The position numbers and the translations under genes are program-made. This document shows, piece after piece, positions 55,462 through 64,000 of a stretch of DNA of 64,000 nt. Below the pieces are notes generated by a model. That model searched no databases, was not told the DNA's origin, and saw nothing but the letters and a program-made list of their open reading frames with translations. Within the stretch, counting starts at the first letter, position 1; the number at the start of each line of letters is the position of its first letter. The stretch lies in the NCBI RefSeq assembly GCF_017874415.1, contig NZ_JAGGLM010000008.1, forward strand, positions 50,976 through 114,975, in the 5' to 3' direction. Source of the stretch: Clostridium algifaecis (GTDB taxonomy: Bacteria; Bacillota; Clostridia; Clostridiales; Clostridiaceae).

Positions 55462-56277
55462 ATGGAAACTGATAATAATATAGACAATAATAAAGTGATC
55501 AAATACAAAAAAAATAGATATTTTAAATTAACAAAAGAAATTGTCAATTATGTATTATTTCCTATTTTAATTTTAATTACATGGGAATTAATTAGTAAAT
55601 TAAAAATAGTTCCATCTATATTACTTCCATCTATTGGAGACGTAATAAAATCATTTATTTCTCAGATAAAAAGTGGGCAATTAATAAACGATTTGACTAC
55701 AAGTTTGATAAGGGTATTTAAAGGATACTTTATTGCCGTTATATTAGGCATAACTATGGGAATAATTATGGGAATTTCAGAGAAAACAAATAAATTTTTC
55801 ACTATAGTTTTTAATGGAATAAGACAAATACCACCACTAGCATGGATACCACTTTTTATACTTTGGTTTGGAATAGGAGAAACTTCAAAAGTTATTATGA
55901 TAGCAATAGGTGCTTTTTTCTCTATTTTGCTTAATACTATAAATGGTATTAAGAATACCCCAAAGCAATATCTTGAAGTGGCAAAATTATATAAGATAAA
56001 GAAAATAGATTTATTTAAAAAGGTGTATCTTCCTTCTGCTGTTCCATCTATATTTGTTGGACTTAGGCTTGGAGCAGGGTCTTCATGGATGTCAGTAGTA
56101 GCAGCTGAAATGATAGCTTCAAGTTCAGGTATAGGATATAGAATAAATGATGCAAGAAGTTTAATGCAGCCTGATGTTGTAATAGTTGGAATTATAGTAA
56201 TAGGTACAGTTGGAATTTTGATGGATACTCTTCTTAGAAGAATTGCACATTTTGCATCCAGATGGGAAAGATTTTAA
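55462..56277 (+). CDS. ABC transporter permease, SsuC/TauC type (system 3)
   Basis: A 271-residue membrane protein with about six hydrophobic segments. The EAA docking loop is around YLEVAKLYKIKKIDLFKKVYLPSAVPSIFVG. ATG at 55462 follows AAGGAGG by 8 bases; a TTG at 55456 is too close to it. First gene of the operon controlled by the Cys T-box and SAM-I riboswitch in series. With the ATPase and lipoprotein it forms a sulfonate-type importer; an aryl or alkyl sulfur compound is likely given the arylsulfotransferase-like gene downstream. Confidence 0.9.
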   Translation: METDNNIDNNKVIKYKKNRYFKLTKEIVNYVLFPILILITWELISKLKIVPSILLPSIGDVIKSFISQIKSGQLINDLTTSLIRVFKGYFIAVILGITMGIIMGISEKTNKFFTIVFNGIRQIPPLAWIPLFILWFGIGETSKVIMIAIGAFFSILLNTINGIKNTPKQYLEVAKLYKIKKIDLFKKVYLPSAVPSIFVGLRLGAGSSWMSVVAAEMIASSSGIGYRINDARSLMQPDVVIVGIIVIGTVGILMDTLLRRIAHFASRWERF

Positions 56278-56295
56278 TAATGGGAGGTATACATT

Positions 56296-57075
56296 TTGGA
56301 AAAGAATATCGAAGATTTAGTTATAAAAAATTTAGATAAAAGTTATATGGTGAACTATAAAGAAATAGAAATTCTTAGAAATATCAATATACATATTAAA
56401 AAAGGAGAATTTATAAGTATTGTTGGACATAGTGGATGTGGAAAGAGTACATTGCTTAAAATTATAGCAGGGCTTGAGAAACATAATTCTGGATCTGTAA
56501 CTTTAGGAGGCAAAGAGATAAGTGAACCTGGTACAAAAATTGGAATGGTATTTCAAGACCATAGACTTTTGCCATGGCTTACAATTAAAGACAATATATC
56601 ATTTGGACTATATGATATTTCTAATGATGAAAAGGAAAAGCTTGTATTAGATCATATTGAACTAGTTGGATTAAAGGGATTTGAAAATGCATATCCACAT
56701 CAATTATCTGGAGGAATGGCGCAGAGAGCTGCTATTGCAAGAGCATTGGTTCATAAACCGGAAGTTTTGCTTTTAGATGAACCCTTCGGTGCATTAGATG
56801 CACTTACAAGAATACAGATGCAAAGAGAAATCTTAAAAATTTGGGAAAAAGAGAAAACCACTATGATATTGGTTACCCATGATATTGATGAAGCCATATA
56901 TTTAGGAGATAGAGTTGTAATAATGTCTTCAAGACCTGGAAAAATAAAGAACATTTTACCTGTTGAAATTGACAGACCTAGAGATAGAAATAGTCATAAT
57001 TTTTCTGTGCTTAGAAAACAGATATTCAATGAATTCTTTGTAGAAAATAATATTGAACCAGATTATGTAATTTAG
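56296..57075 (+). CDS. ABC transporter ATPase, SsuB/TauB type (system 3)
   Basis: A 259-residue ATPase with a TTG start after GGGAGGT. Walker A GHSGCGKSTLLK, Q-loop VFQDHRLLPWLT, signature LSGGMAQR, Walker B VLLLDEPFGALD and switch His in VTHDIDEA are intact. VEIDRPRDRNSHNF near the end is shared with the system 1 ATPase. 18 bases after the permease. Confidence 0.92.
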   Translation: MEKNIEDLVIKNLDKSYMVNYKEIEILRNINIHIKKGEFISIVGHSGCGKSTLLKIIAGLEKHNSGSVTLGGKEISEPGTKIGMVFQDHRLLPWLTIKDNISFGLYDISNDEKEKLVLDHIELVGLKGFENAYPHQLSGGMAQRAAIARALVHKPEVLLLDEPFGALDALTRIQMQREILKIWEKEKTTMILVTHDIDEAIYLGDRVVIMSSRPGKIKNILPVEIDRPRDRNSHNFSVLRKQIFNEFFVENNIEPDYVI

Positions 57076-57113
57076 CATAGTTAAAATTTATATAAAAAAT
57101 GGAGGATAAACAA

Positions 57114-58133
57114 ATGAAAAAAAAGTTATTATCAGTAATTTTTGCAGTTTTTTTTACCTTTTCACTTACAGCATGCTCTCAAAGCGGTGGAAATTCGAGT
57201 AATTCATCTACTAATAGTGGAAAGAAAGTTGTTAGGATAGGATATCCTGGAAGCCAGTATTCCCTAAGTGGAGCAGCTGCTATAGCTCAGCAAAAAAAGT
57301 TTTTTGAAGAACAATTAAAAAAGATAGGATATACTGTGGAATATGATCCTTTTTCAGGACAAGGTCCGGCAGTAAATGAAGCACTTACTAGTAATAAAAT
57401 AGATATTGCAGTATATGCAGATTTTCCTGGAGTTGTATTAAAGTCAAAAGGTGTACAAACAGACTTGATTGGAATAAGCCAAAATAAAATTTATTCTACT
57501 GTGGTTGTACAAAACAATTCTAAAATAAAGACAGTAAAAGATCTTAAGGGCAAAAAAATAGGATTTACCAAGGGAACGTATATGCAGAAGTTTTTGCTTG
57601 AAATATTAAGTAAAAATGGCCTTTCAGATAAAGATGTTCAACTTGTAAATGTTACTACAGATGCAGAATCTTCACTTGTTTCAGGTAACTTAGATGCACT
57701 TGTACTTACAGATGATCAAGCACTTCAATTGACTTCTGTTAAAAAAGTAGCAAGAAATATTGTAAGTTCAAGACAGTATCCAGAAATGAGTGCTCAAAGT
57801 ATTGTAGTTGCTTTAGATAGTTATGCTAAGCAAAATCCGAAAGTACCTGTTGCTATAGATAAGGCATTAATTGAAGCTAGAAATTATTTTAAATCAAACC
57901 CAGAAGATAGTTATAAATTGTTAACTAAAGCTGGATTAAGTCTAGAGGCTGTAAAACAGGAGTATAGTGGTGAAGCACCTAATTTTGATGTGTTAAAAAC
58001 AGAAATAAATCAGGATACAATAAAGAGACTGGATGCAACGCAAAAGTTCTTGTTAGATAACAATTTGATAACAAATAAGTTTAGCACTTCTAGTTGGGTA
58101 GATAAATCATATTATGAGAAGGCTTTAAAATAA
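57114..58133 (+). CDS. ABC transporter substrate-binding lipoprotein (system 3)
   Basis: A 339-residue lipoprotein with lipobox LTAC and a Ser/Asn linker, then VVRIGYPGSQYSLSGAAAIAQQKKFFEEQLKKIG, the SsuA-type N-lobe. VKDLKGKKIGFTKGTYMQKF and SGNLDALVLTDDQA are characteristic of sulfonate-binding proteins. ATG at 57114 follows GGAGG; an earlier in-frame codon at 57099 overlaps it. It is distinct from the binding proteins of systems 1 and 2. It lies 28 bases before the arylsulfotransferase-like gene. Confidence 0.9.
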   Translation: MKKKLLSVIFAVFFTFSLTACSQSGGNSSNSSTNSGKKVVRIGYPGSQYSLSGAAAIAQQKKFFEEQLKKIGYTVEYDPFSGQGPAVNEALTSNKIDIAVYADFPGVVLKSKGVQTDLIGISQNKIYSTVVVQNNSKIKTVKDLKGKKIGFTKGTYMQKFLLEILSKNGLSDKDVQLVNVTTDAESSLVSGNLDALVLTDDQALQLTSVKKVARNIVSSRQYPEMSAQSIVVALDSYAKQNPKVPVAIDKALIEARNYFKSNPEDSYKLLTKAGLSLEAVKQEYSGEAPNFDVLKTEINQDTIKRLDATQKFLLDNNLITNKFSTSSWVDKSYYEKALK

Positions 58134-58161
58134 TTATAAATTATGAATGGAGAGGATAATT

Positions 58162-59625
58162 ATGGGGTACCCAAGCGTTTATCCAACGGGGGTTACAATA
58201 TACAATCCTAAAAAATGTTGGAGTGGTTATACTATTTTTCAAGCAAAAGATACAGGAGCATTATTAATTGATATGAATGGCCAGGAGGTTCAGCTGTGGA
58301 AGAATCTCCATGGATTTCCTAATAAAATACTACCAGGTGGGTATGTTATAGGAAGTACAGGAGAAAGGGATTCAAGATACGGATTTCAAGATATGACTGA
58401 TCTTGTACAGGTAGATTGGGATGGAAATATAGTTTGGAAGTTTAATAGACATGAATATATAGAAGATCCAGGACAAAAACCAAAGTGGATGGCAAGACAA
58501 CATCATGATTATCAAAGAGAAGGAAATCCAGTAGGATATTATGTTCCTGGCATGGAACCAAAAGTTGATAGTGGAAATACTCTCATTTTATGTCACGAAA
58601 ATGTGGAAAACAATAGAATATCCGATAGAATGTTATTGGACGACAAAATTATTGAAGTTAACTGGGATGGAGAGATTATATGGAAATGGAATGCCAGTGA
58701 CCATTTTGATGAATTTGGTTTTGACGAGGCAGCCAAGAATATATTATATCGCAATCCAAATATTAGGACAGCAGGCGGTGGTGTAGGAGATTGGCTCCAT
58801 ATAAATTCTATATCATTGATAGGACCTAACAGGTGGTTTGATGATGGAGATGAAAGATTTAATCCGGATAATATTATTTTGGACAGTAGGGAAGCTAATA
58901 TTCTGGCTATTATAGACAAAAAGACAGGAAAAATCGTATGGAAAATAGGACCACATTATGATACAAGTGAAGAACTTATTAATTTAGGTTGGATAATAGG
59001 ACAACATAATGTACATATGATACCTAGGGGACTTCCAGGAGAAGGAAACATACTTGTATTTGATAACGGAGGATGGGGAGGATATGGTGTTCCAAATCCT
59101 GGTTCTACAAGTGGAAATAGAAATGCTTTGAGGGATTATTCAAGAGTCATTGAATTTGATCCTATAACTTTAAAAATAGTATGGCAGTATACTCCTAAAG
59201 AAGCTGGTTTTATAATTCCTCTGGATGCTGCAAGATTTTATAGTCCATTTATAAGCAATGCCCAACGTCTGCCAAATGGAAATACTCTTATAACAGAAGG
59301 ATCTGATGGACGTATTATAGAGGTTACTAAAGATCATGAAATAGTATGGGAGTATATAAGCCCATATGATGGCAATGATTCTGTTAAAATGAATATGGTC
59401 TATAGGTCATATAGAGTACCATATGACTGGATACCTCAACTTGATAAACCTATAGAGAAACCTATAGAAAAACTTGATAAAAATAAATTTAGAGTACCAG
59501 GAGCTGCTGGATCTGGGCGCAAAAATGAAACAACTGTAGCAGAAACTGAAGAATATGAAGGAAAAACTTCAAATTTTTGTGTTATAACTGATGATGAATT
59601 AAAAAAGGAAAATAAACTAGACTAA
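58162..59625 (+). CDS. Arylsulfotransferase (ASST) family protein, no signal peptide
   Basis: A 487-residue beta-propeller-type protein of the arylsulfotransferase family, which moves sulfate between phenolic esters without PAPS. Repeated blades are visible (NGQEVQLWKNLHGFPNKILPGGYVIGST, GNIVWKFNRHEY, GEIIWKWNASDHFDEFG, GKIVWKIGPHY, LKIVWQYTPKE, HEIVWEYISP). ARQHHDYQREGNPVGY and IGQHNVHMIPRG hold the likely catalytic or binding His residues. ATG at 58162 follows GGAGAGGA. Known ASSTs are periplasmic, but this one lacks a signal peptide and so is predicted cytosolic. In a T-box/SAM-I-controlled ABC operon it would release or transfer sulfate from imported organosulfates; inference. Confidence 0.8.
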   Translation: MGYPSVYPTGVTIYNPKKCWSGYTIFQAKDTGALLIDMNGQEVQLWKNLHGFPNKILPGGYVIGSTGERDSRYGFQDMTDLVQVDWDGNIVWKFNRHEYIEDPGQKPKWMARQHHDYQREGNPVGYYVPGMEPKVDSGNTLILCHENVENNRISDRMLLDDKIIEVNWDGEIIWKWNASDHFDEFGFDEAAKNILYRNPNIRTAGGGVGDWLHINSISLIGPNRWFDDGDERFNPDNIILDSREANILAIIDKKTGKIVWKIGPHYDTSEELINLGWIIGQHNVHMIPRGLPGEGNILVFDNGGWGGYGVPNPGSTSGNRNALRDYSRVIEFDPITLKIVWQYTPKEAGFIIPLDAARFYSPFISNAQRLPNGNTLITEGSDGRIIEVTKDHEIVWEYISPYDGNDSVKMNMVYRSYRVPYDWIPQLDKPIEKPIEKLDKNKFRVPGAAGSGRKNETTVAETEEYEGKTSNFCVITDDELKKENKLD

Positions 59626-59647
59626 GATATAATTATAGAAGTTGTGT

Positions 59648-59692
59648 TAAGGCGTGTTATTTAGTTAAGATTAATCTCACGCCTTATTTTTA
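59648..59692 (+). terminator. Terminator after the arylsulfotransferase gene
   Basis: TAAGGCGTG pairs with CACGCCTTA, followed by TTTTTATAT. Confidence 0.85.
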
Positions 59693-59788
59693 TATATTTG
59701 AATGCTATAATTGATATTATATTGATGCAATTAAATTTAAATTATGTACTGTCAATTCTCAATTTCCAACTGAACAAGGGGTGATATA

Positions 59789-61660
59789 ATGATAAATTTA
59801 TTAGATAGCAAAGATATAATAAAAAAATCGCAGGAAAGATGCGGAAAAGAATATTCAATTCCTAAAGAGAGAATATTTCCAACTAAAAATTTAAATGAAC
59901 ATCAATTAAGAGAATTGAGTTCTGAAAATGTGGAGCTTATAGAAGTGGCAAAACCATTCATGAAGATACTTTATGATTTTTTAAGAGGTTCTGGATTTTT
60001 TCTGGACCTTACAGATAAAGATGGGATTATACTCGTTGTTATAGGGGATAAAGATGTAGTAGAAGAAGCAAGAAAGATGAAAATGATAGAAGGTGCTGAC
60101 ATGAGTGAAAAAAGCACCGGTACTAATGCAATTGGTACAGCTATTTATGAAGACATGGCAATACAGATGGCAGGAAAGGAACACTACATAAATGCGTATC
60201 ATATCTGGACTTGCTCTGCTGATACAATACATGATAAAGAAGGGAATATAATTGGTTGTCTTAATCTGACTGGAAAATATCAGCTTGTACATCCTCATAC
60301 TTTAGGGCTCGTGGTAGCTGCAGTTAAATCTATAGAAAATCACATAGAAGTACAAAAATCTCAAAATGAACTTGTTCAGGCATATCAATATCTTAATACT
60401 ATAATAAACTCCATGGATATGGGAATTATTACAATAAATTCTATAGGAAATATAAAATCAATAAATAATCTAGCTTGTAAAATGCTTGAAATTGATCAAC
60501 AATGTGCCATAAATGAAAATATAATAGATTTAATAGATGGATGGAAGGATATAGATAGTGAAATAAATGACTTTACTATATACATAAAAAATAAAAGATA
60601 TAATTTAAATGTTTATCCTATAAAAGATAGACATCAATGTATAAGTGGAATGGTAATAGCACTCAAAGACATACAGAAGGTATTTAATATGGTAAACAAG
60701 TATACTGGCATGAGGGCAAAATACAATTTCTCAGATATAATTGGTGAAAGTAGTTGTATGGTTAAAGTTAAAGAATATGCTGAAAGTATTGCAGATAGTC
60801 CATCTACAGTATTAATTCAAGGAGAGAGTGGGACTGGAAAAGAACTTATTGCACAGGCTATTCATAATAGCAGTGAAAGAAGAAATTATGGATTTGTAGC
60901 AATAAATTGTGGTGCTATACCTAAAAATTTAATTGAGAGCGAATTATTTGGATATGAAGAAGGAACTTTTACAGGTGCGAAAAAAGGAGGACAAATAGGA
61001 AAATTTGAACTTGCAAACAACGGAACTATATTTTTGGATGAAATAGGTGAAATGCCACTTTATATGCAGGTAAATTTGCTTAGAGTACTTCAGGAGGGCT
61101 GCATAACAAGAATTGGAGGAAGGAAATATATAAAAATAAATTCAAGGATTATTGCTGCTACCAATAAAGATCTTAAAGAAGAGATTAAGAAAGGCAATTT
61201 TAGAGAGGATTTATACTATAGATTGTGTGTTATTCCAATATATGTACCACCATTAAGACAGAGAAAAGAAGATATAAGTTTATTAATAGATTATTTTTTG
61301 AGATTAAAATCTTCTAAACTCAAAAAGTCTGTTCCGGATATAAAATCAGATTTATATAATAAAATGTTGAATTATGATTGGCCGGGAAATGTAAGAGAAT
61401 TAGAAAATTGTATTGAAAATATAGTTAATATGAATGGAGATATATCCTTTAATTTTGATAAAAATATTTTGAATAGTTCCGAAAAAAACAGTATTACTGG
61501 ACATGAGTATAATATGTGTTCCTTAAGTCAGTGGGAGAAAATAGCTATTTTAGATTGTATTAAGAAGTGTGATAAAAATTTATCTAAAGCGGCTAAAATA
61601 TTAAATATAAATAGAACTACATTGTATAATAAAATAAATAAATACGGTATAAAAATTTAA
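59789..61660 (+). CDS. Sigma-54-dependent activator (AcoR/Stc-like) with GAF and PAS domains
   Basis: A 623-residue enhancer-binding protein. An N-terminal GAF-type sensor (about 60-190, including MSEKSTGTNAIGTAI) is followed by a PAS-like domain (about 205-300). The AAA+ core has Walker A GESGTGKE (345-352), the sigma-54 contact loop GTFTGA (from 392), and RQRKEDI. A Fis-type HTH ends the protein (AAKILNINRTTLYNKINKYG). GTFTGA is a common variant of GAFTGA. AAGGGG precedes the ATG. It lies upstream of a sigma-54 promoter and the secondary alcohol dehydrogenase, as in other solventogenic clostridia, so it probably activates that gene. The effector is unknown; AcoR relatives sense acetoin. Confidence 0.9.
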   Translation: MINLLDSKDIIKKSQERCGKEYSIPKERIFPTKNLNEHQLRELSSENVELIEVAKPFMKILYDFLRGSGFFLDLTDKDGIILVVIGDKDVVEEARKMKMIEGADMSEKSTGTNAIGTAIYEDMAIQMAGKEHYINAYHIWTCSADTIHDKEGNIIGCLNLTGKYQLVHPHTLGLVVAAVKSIENHIEVQKSQNELVQAYQYLNTIINSMDMGIITINSIGNIKSINNLACKMLEIDQQCAINENIIDLIDGWKDIDSEINDFTIYIKNKRYNLNVYPIKDRHQCISGMVIALKDIQKVFNMVNKYTGMRAKYNFSDIIGESSCMVKVKEYAESIADSPSTVLIQGESGTGKELIAQAIHNSSERRNYGFVAINCGAIPKNLIESELFGYEEGTFTGAKKGGQIGKFELANNGTIFLDEIGEMPLYMQVNLLRVLQEGCITRIGGRKYIKINSRIIAATNKDLKEEIKKGNFREDLYYRLCVIPIYVPPLRQRKEDISLLIDYFLRLKSSKLKKSVPDIKSDLYNKMLNYDWPGNVRELENCIENIVNMNGDISFNFDKNILNSSEKNSITGHEYNMCSLSQWEKIAILDCIKKCDKNLSKAAKILNINRTTLYNKINKYGIKI

Positions 61661-61895
61661 AAAAAGATTAATTGTTTAAATAATATACAATGTTTAAAAA
61701 TACAACAGCTATTATAGAAAAAGTGTTGACTTTTTAAACAAATATTTTAAATGGTATAATTATATATGTTTTATTTTTAACAGATTTATTATAATATGCA
61801 GTAATTATTTATAGCGTATTAAGCATTGATATTGCTGATATGTATTAAATAAATAAGTGTATTGATTTGGTCGACATTCATAAATATTTTTAAAT

Positions 61896-61912
61896 TTGGC
61901 ATAGATATTGCT
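61896..61912 (+). promoter_or_regulatory. Sigma-54 (-24/-12) promoter of the alcohol dehydrogenase
   Basis: TTGGCATAGATATTGCT fits the YTGGCAC-N5-TTGCW consensus, with exactly ten bases between GG and GC. It lies 58 bases before the ATG. The 61661-61895 stretch upstream is gene-free; TTGTTTAAAT (61672-61681) and TTTTTAAACAAATA (61731-61744) form an inverted pair that could be activator sites. Confidence 0.88.
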
Positions 61913-61969
61913 ATTTAAATAACACTGTAAGGAATGTTAATTAAATAACAATTATTAGGAGTGATATTT

Positions 61970-63025
61970 ATGAAGGGTTTTGCAATGCTTGGCATTAATA
62001 AAGTGGGTTGGATTGAAAAGGATAAACCAAGTTTTGGGCCTTATGATGCATTGATTCATCCATTAGCTGTATCTCCATGTACTTCAGATATACATACAGT
62101 TTTTGAAGGTGCTCTTGGTGAAAGAGAAAATATGATTTTAGGACATGAGGCAGTTGGTGAAGTAGCTGCTGTAGGAAGTGAAGTTAAAGATTTTAAGGTA
62201 GGAGATAGGGTTGTAGTTCCATGTACAACGCCTGATTGGGAATCTCTAGATGTTCAGAGAGGATTTCCACAGCATTCTGGTGGAATGCTTGCAGGATGGA
62301 AATTTTCGAATTTCAAGGATGGAGTTTTTGCAGATTATTTTCATGTTAATGAAGCGGATGCAAATCTTGCAATTTTGCCGGATGAAATTTCACCAGAAGT
62401 AGCAGTAATGATTACTGATATGGTAACTACAGGAATACACGGAGCAGAGCTTGCAGAGATTGAAACTGGATGCAGCGTAGTTGTTATAGGAATTGGTGCT
62501 GTAGGACTTATGGCAATTGCTGGTGCAAAGCTTCATGGTGCAGGAAGAATAATAGGAGTTGGAAGTAGACCGGTATGTGTAGAAGCTGCTAAATTTTATG
62601 GAGCAAATGACATTGTTAATTATAAAAATGGCGATATAGTTGAACAGGTAATGGAACTTACTTCAGGAAAAGGCGTTGACCGTGTAATAATGGCAGGTGG
62701 AGGAACAAACACATTAGGACAGGCAATAAGAATGGTTAAGCCAGGTGGAATAGTTTCAAATGTAAACTATCATGGCAGTGGAAATCTTGAAATACCAAGA
62801 GTGGAATGGGGATGCGGAATGGCTCATAAAACCATAAAAGGTGGTTTGTGTCCAGGCGGAAGAGTTAGAATGGAAAGGCTTATAGATCTTGTTATATATA
62901 ATAAACTAGATCCAAGCAAGTTAGTTACGCACGTATACCATGGCTTTGATCATATTGAAGAATCCTTATTACTTATGAAAAACAAGCCAAAAGACTTAAT
63001 TAAACCTGTAATTGTTGTAGATTAA
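61970..63025 (+). CDS. adh: NADP-dependent secondary alcohol dehydrogenase
   Basis: A 351-residue zinc alcohol dehydrogenase of the C. beijerinckii/T. brockii type, reducing acetone to isopropanol, acetoin to 2,3-butanediol and similar ketones. Zinc ligands Cys37, His59, Glu60 (GHEAVGE) and the Asp of MITDMVTTG are present. VVVIGIGAVGLMAIAGAK is the Rossmann motif, and GVGSRPVC gives Gly-Ser-Arg for NADP(H) preference. The length equals that of the C. beijerinckii enzyme. ATG at 61970 follows AGGAGTG; the GTG at 61961 is part of that site. Control is by the sigma-54 promoter and the activator at 59789. Confidence 0.95.
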   Translation: MKGFAMLGINKVGWIEKDKPSFGPYDALIHPLAVSPCTSDIHTVFEGALGERENMILGHEAVGEVAAVGSEVKDFKVGDRVVVPCTTPDWESLDVQRGFPQHSGGMLAGWKFSNFKDGVFADYFHVNEADANLAILPDEISPEVAVMITDMVTTGIHGAELAEIETGCSVVVIGIGAVGLMAIAGAKLHGAGRIIGVGSRPVCVEAAKFYGANDIVNYKNGDIVEQVMELTSGKGVDRVIMAGGGTNTLGQAIRMVKPGGIVSNVNYHGSGNLEIPRVEWGCGMAHKTIKGGLCPGGRVRMERLIDLVIYNKLDPSKLVTHVYHGFDHIEESLLLMKNKPKDLIKPVIVVD

Positions 63026-63058
63026 GAGAAAATAATAAGTTTTTATGTTAAATGGGGT

Positions 63059-63103
63059 AAAACCTTGTGCCAGTTTATATATTTAAATTGGTGCAAGGTT
63101 TTA
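63059..63103. terminator. Bidirectional terminator between adh and the DeoR-type gene
   Basis: AAAACCTTGTGCCAGTTT pairs with AAATTGGTGCAAGGTTTT. Confidence 0.85.
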
Positions 63104-63119
63104 ATTAAAGTTCTGACAT

Positions 63120-63884
63120 TTAATCCTCTTTTCTTGATATGATTAAATTTACTTTATTTTTTTCAATGGATTCAATATATTCATTAGGTGGAGTTTTATC
63201 TGTTATTAAATAGTCTACATCGCTTAAATTACAATAGGTTATTAAAGAGCAGATATCAAATTTTGAATAATCAGCTAATAAAAATACCTCATTACTTTTT
63301 TTAACAGCTGTTTTTTTGATTTCTCCCTCAAGTGGAGAGGAATTTGTGATTCCATTAGTCAGTGATATACCTGTAGCGGCCATAAATGACTTATTTATAT
63401 TATAATTTTTAAGTAAATTTAATGAATCTATCCCCGCAAAAGAATTAGTTTTTCTAACTAAAGTACCACCAGTAGAAATTATATTCAAATTATCATATTT
63501 GATGGAATTGGTAATAAAAATTAAATTGTTGGTTATTATAGTTAGATTATTTTTATCCTTTAAAAAATCTGCCATATTTACTGTAGTTGTACCAGAATCT
63601 ATAAATATTATATCCCCATCGTTAACAAAACTGGAAGCAGTTTTAGCTATTAAATTTTTAGGATAACTATTTTTTATTTGTCTTTCATTAAAAGGTACTA
63701 ACGAATTGGAACTAGTAGATACTCCTCCATATACTTTCTTTATATTGCCTCTTTCGACTAATTCTTGTATATCTCTTCTTATAGTGTTTTTAGAAACTTT
63801 AAAGACATCAGTTAGTTTATCAAGAGTTACAGTATTGTTGTCTAAAATATATTCCTCTATTTGATTTATTCTTTTTGATTTCAT
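63120..63884 (-). CDS. DeoR-family transcriptional repressor
   Basis: A 254-residue regulator. The N-terminal helix-turn-helix reads VTLDKLTDVFKVSKNTIRRDIQELVERGNIKKVYGG, the DeoR signature. The C-terminal sensor domain has FIDSGTTTVNMADFL, the phosphosugar-binding pattern of the DeoR/GlpR C-terminal domain, and DYSKFDICSL. GAGGAGG precedes the ATG. Targets probably lie outside the window, in a sugar operon; nothing connects it to the sulfur genes. Confidence 0.9.
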   Translation of the reverse strand: MKSKRINQIEEYILDNNTVTLDKLTDVFKVSKNTIRRDIQELVERGNIKKVYGGVSTSSNSLVPFNERQIKNSYPKNLIAKTASSFVNDGDIIFIDSGTTTVNMADFLKDKNNLTIITNNLIFITNSIKYDNLNIISTGGTLVRKTNSFAGIDSLNLLKNYNINKSFMAATGISLTNGITNSSPLEGEIKKTAVKKSNEVFLLADYSKFDICSLITYCNLSDVDYLITDKTPPNEYIESIEKNKVNLIISRKED

Positions 63885-63918
63885 AAGATCCCTCCTCTTG
63901 GTAAAAAAGTATATTCGG

Positions 63919-63958
63919 AAACCCTTAGGCCTCCATTTATCTTAATCCCGAAGGGTGC
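63919..63958. other. Inverted repeat at the window edge
   Basis: ACCCTTAGG and CCGAAGGGT flank CCTCCATTTATCTTAAT, and CTTTTTGA follows on the plus strand. It could be a terminator of a plus-strand gene not seen here, or a leader hairpin of the DeoR-type gene. About 40 further bases to the window end show nothing I recognise. Confidence 0.4.
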
Positions 63959-64000
63959 TTTTTGATTATTCCCCCCAGAATTTCAAACAAAAACTAAAAT

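Overview
The window looks like chromosome from an anaerobic, AT-rich Clostridium (sensu stricto, acetogen or solventogen type). The signs are GGAGG-type ribosome sites, frequent TTG/GTG starts, SAM-I and T-box leaders, clostridial cell-wall-binding repeat proteins, an ubiG-mccB-mccA operon of the type known from C. acetobutylicum, and a C. beijerinckii-type NADP secondary alcohol dehydrogenase. Apart from both ends, almost everything belongs to one sulfur-scavenging supercluster of about 55 kb.

Layout. 1-4.4 kb: end of a cation P-type ATPase and an acetolactate synthase. 4.4-10.1 kb: SAM-riboswitch-controlled yezD-like gene, metY, metK, then NifB and NifH homologues. 10.1-13.3 kb (minus): mccA, mccB and a methyltransferase under a Cys T-box. 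13.4-16.6 kb: nitrogenase-like pair D1K1. 16.6-27.9 kb: amino acid permease, two large cell-wall-binding proteins, and a copper-type module (TauE/SafE-cupredoxin membrane protein, small surface protein, CopA). 28.0-38.8 kb: pair D2K2, NifX-like protein, MetY, aminotransferase, dehydrogenase, flavoprotein, pair D3K3, acetyltransferase. 38.8-43.5 kb (minus): organosulfur-type ABC transporter and MetY. 43.5-46.9 kb: pair D4K4 and a second yezD-like gene. 46.9-53.8 kb: a second ABC transporter with two binding proteins, MetY, and a hydrolase. 53.8-59.6 kb: a dense regulatory stack, a third ABC transporter and an arylsulfotransferase-like protein. 59.8-63.9 kb: sigma-54 activator, secondary alcohol dehydrogenase, DeoR-type repressor.

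How it works together (inference). Four NifDK-like pairs share one NifB and one NifH. All keep the P-cluster and cofactor cysteines, but all replace the nitrogenase active-site residues equivalent to Gln191 and His195 (A. vinelandii NifD) with Trp and Phe. With metK and four O-acetylhomoserine sulfhydrylases nearby, the best model is methylthio-alkane-reductase-like (Mar) C-S bond cleavage: organosulfur compounds are imported, reduced to thiol or sulfide, and captured as methionine or homocysteine. MccAB then makes cysteine. Substrates of the four pairs cannot be read from sequence.

Regulation is the most unusual part. There are eight SAM-I riboswitches and two Cys (TGC) T-boxes. There is also a recurring RNA element of about 24-30 nt that I do not recognise, in at least 12 copies: a variable outer stem, a URA/AG internal loop, and a CURG-A-rich-CURG hairpin. 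In most copies the 3' outer strand is also the 5' strand of an intrinsic terminator, so the element should act as an antiterminator. It lies downstream of a SAM riboswitch in most leaders, giving two-step gating of the nitrogenase-like and transport genes. Two Cys/Met-rich leader-type micro-ORFs add a further possible layer.
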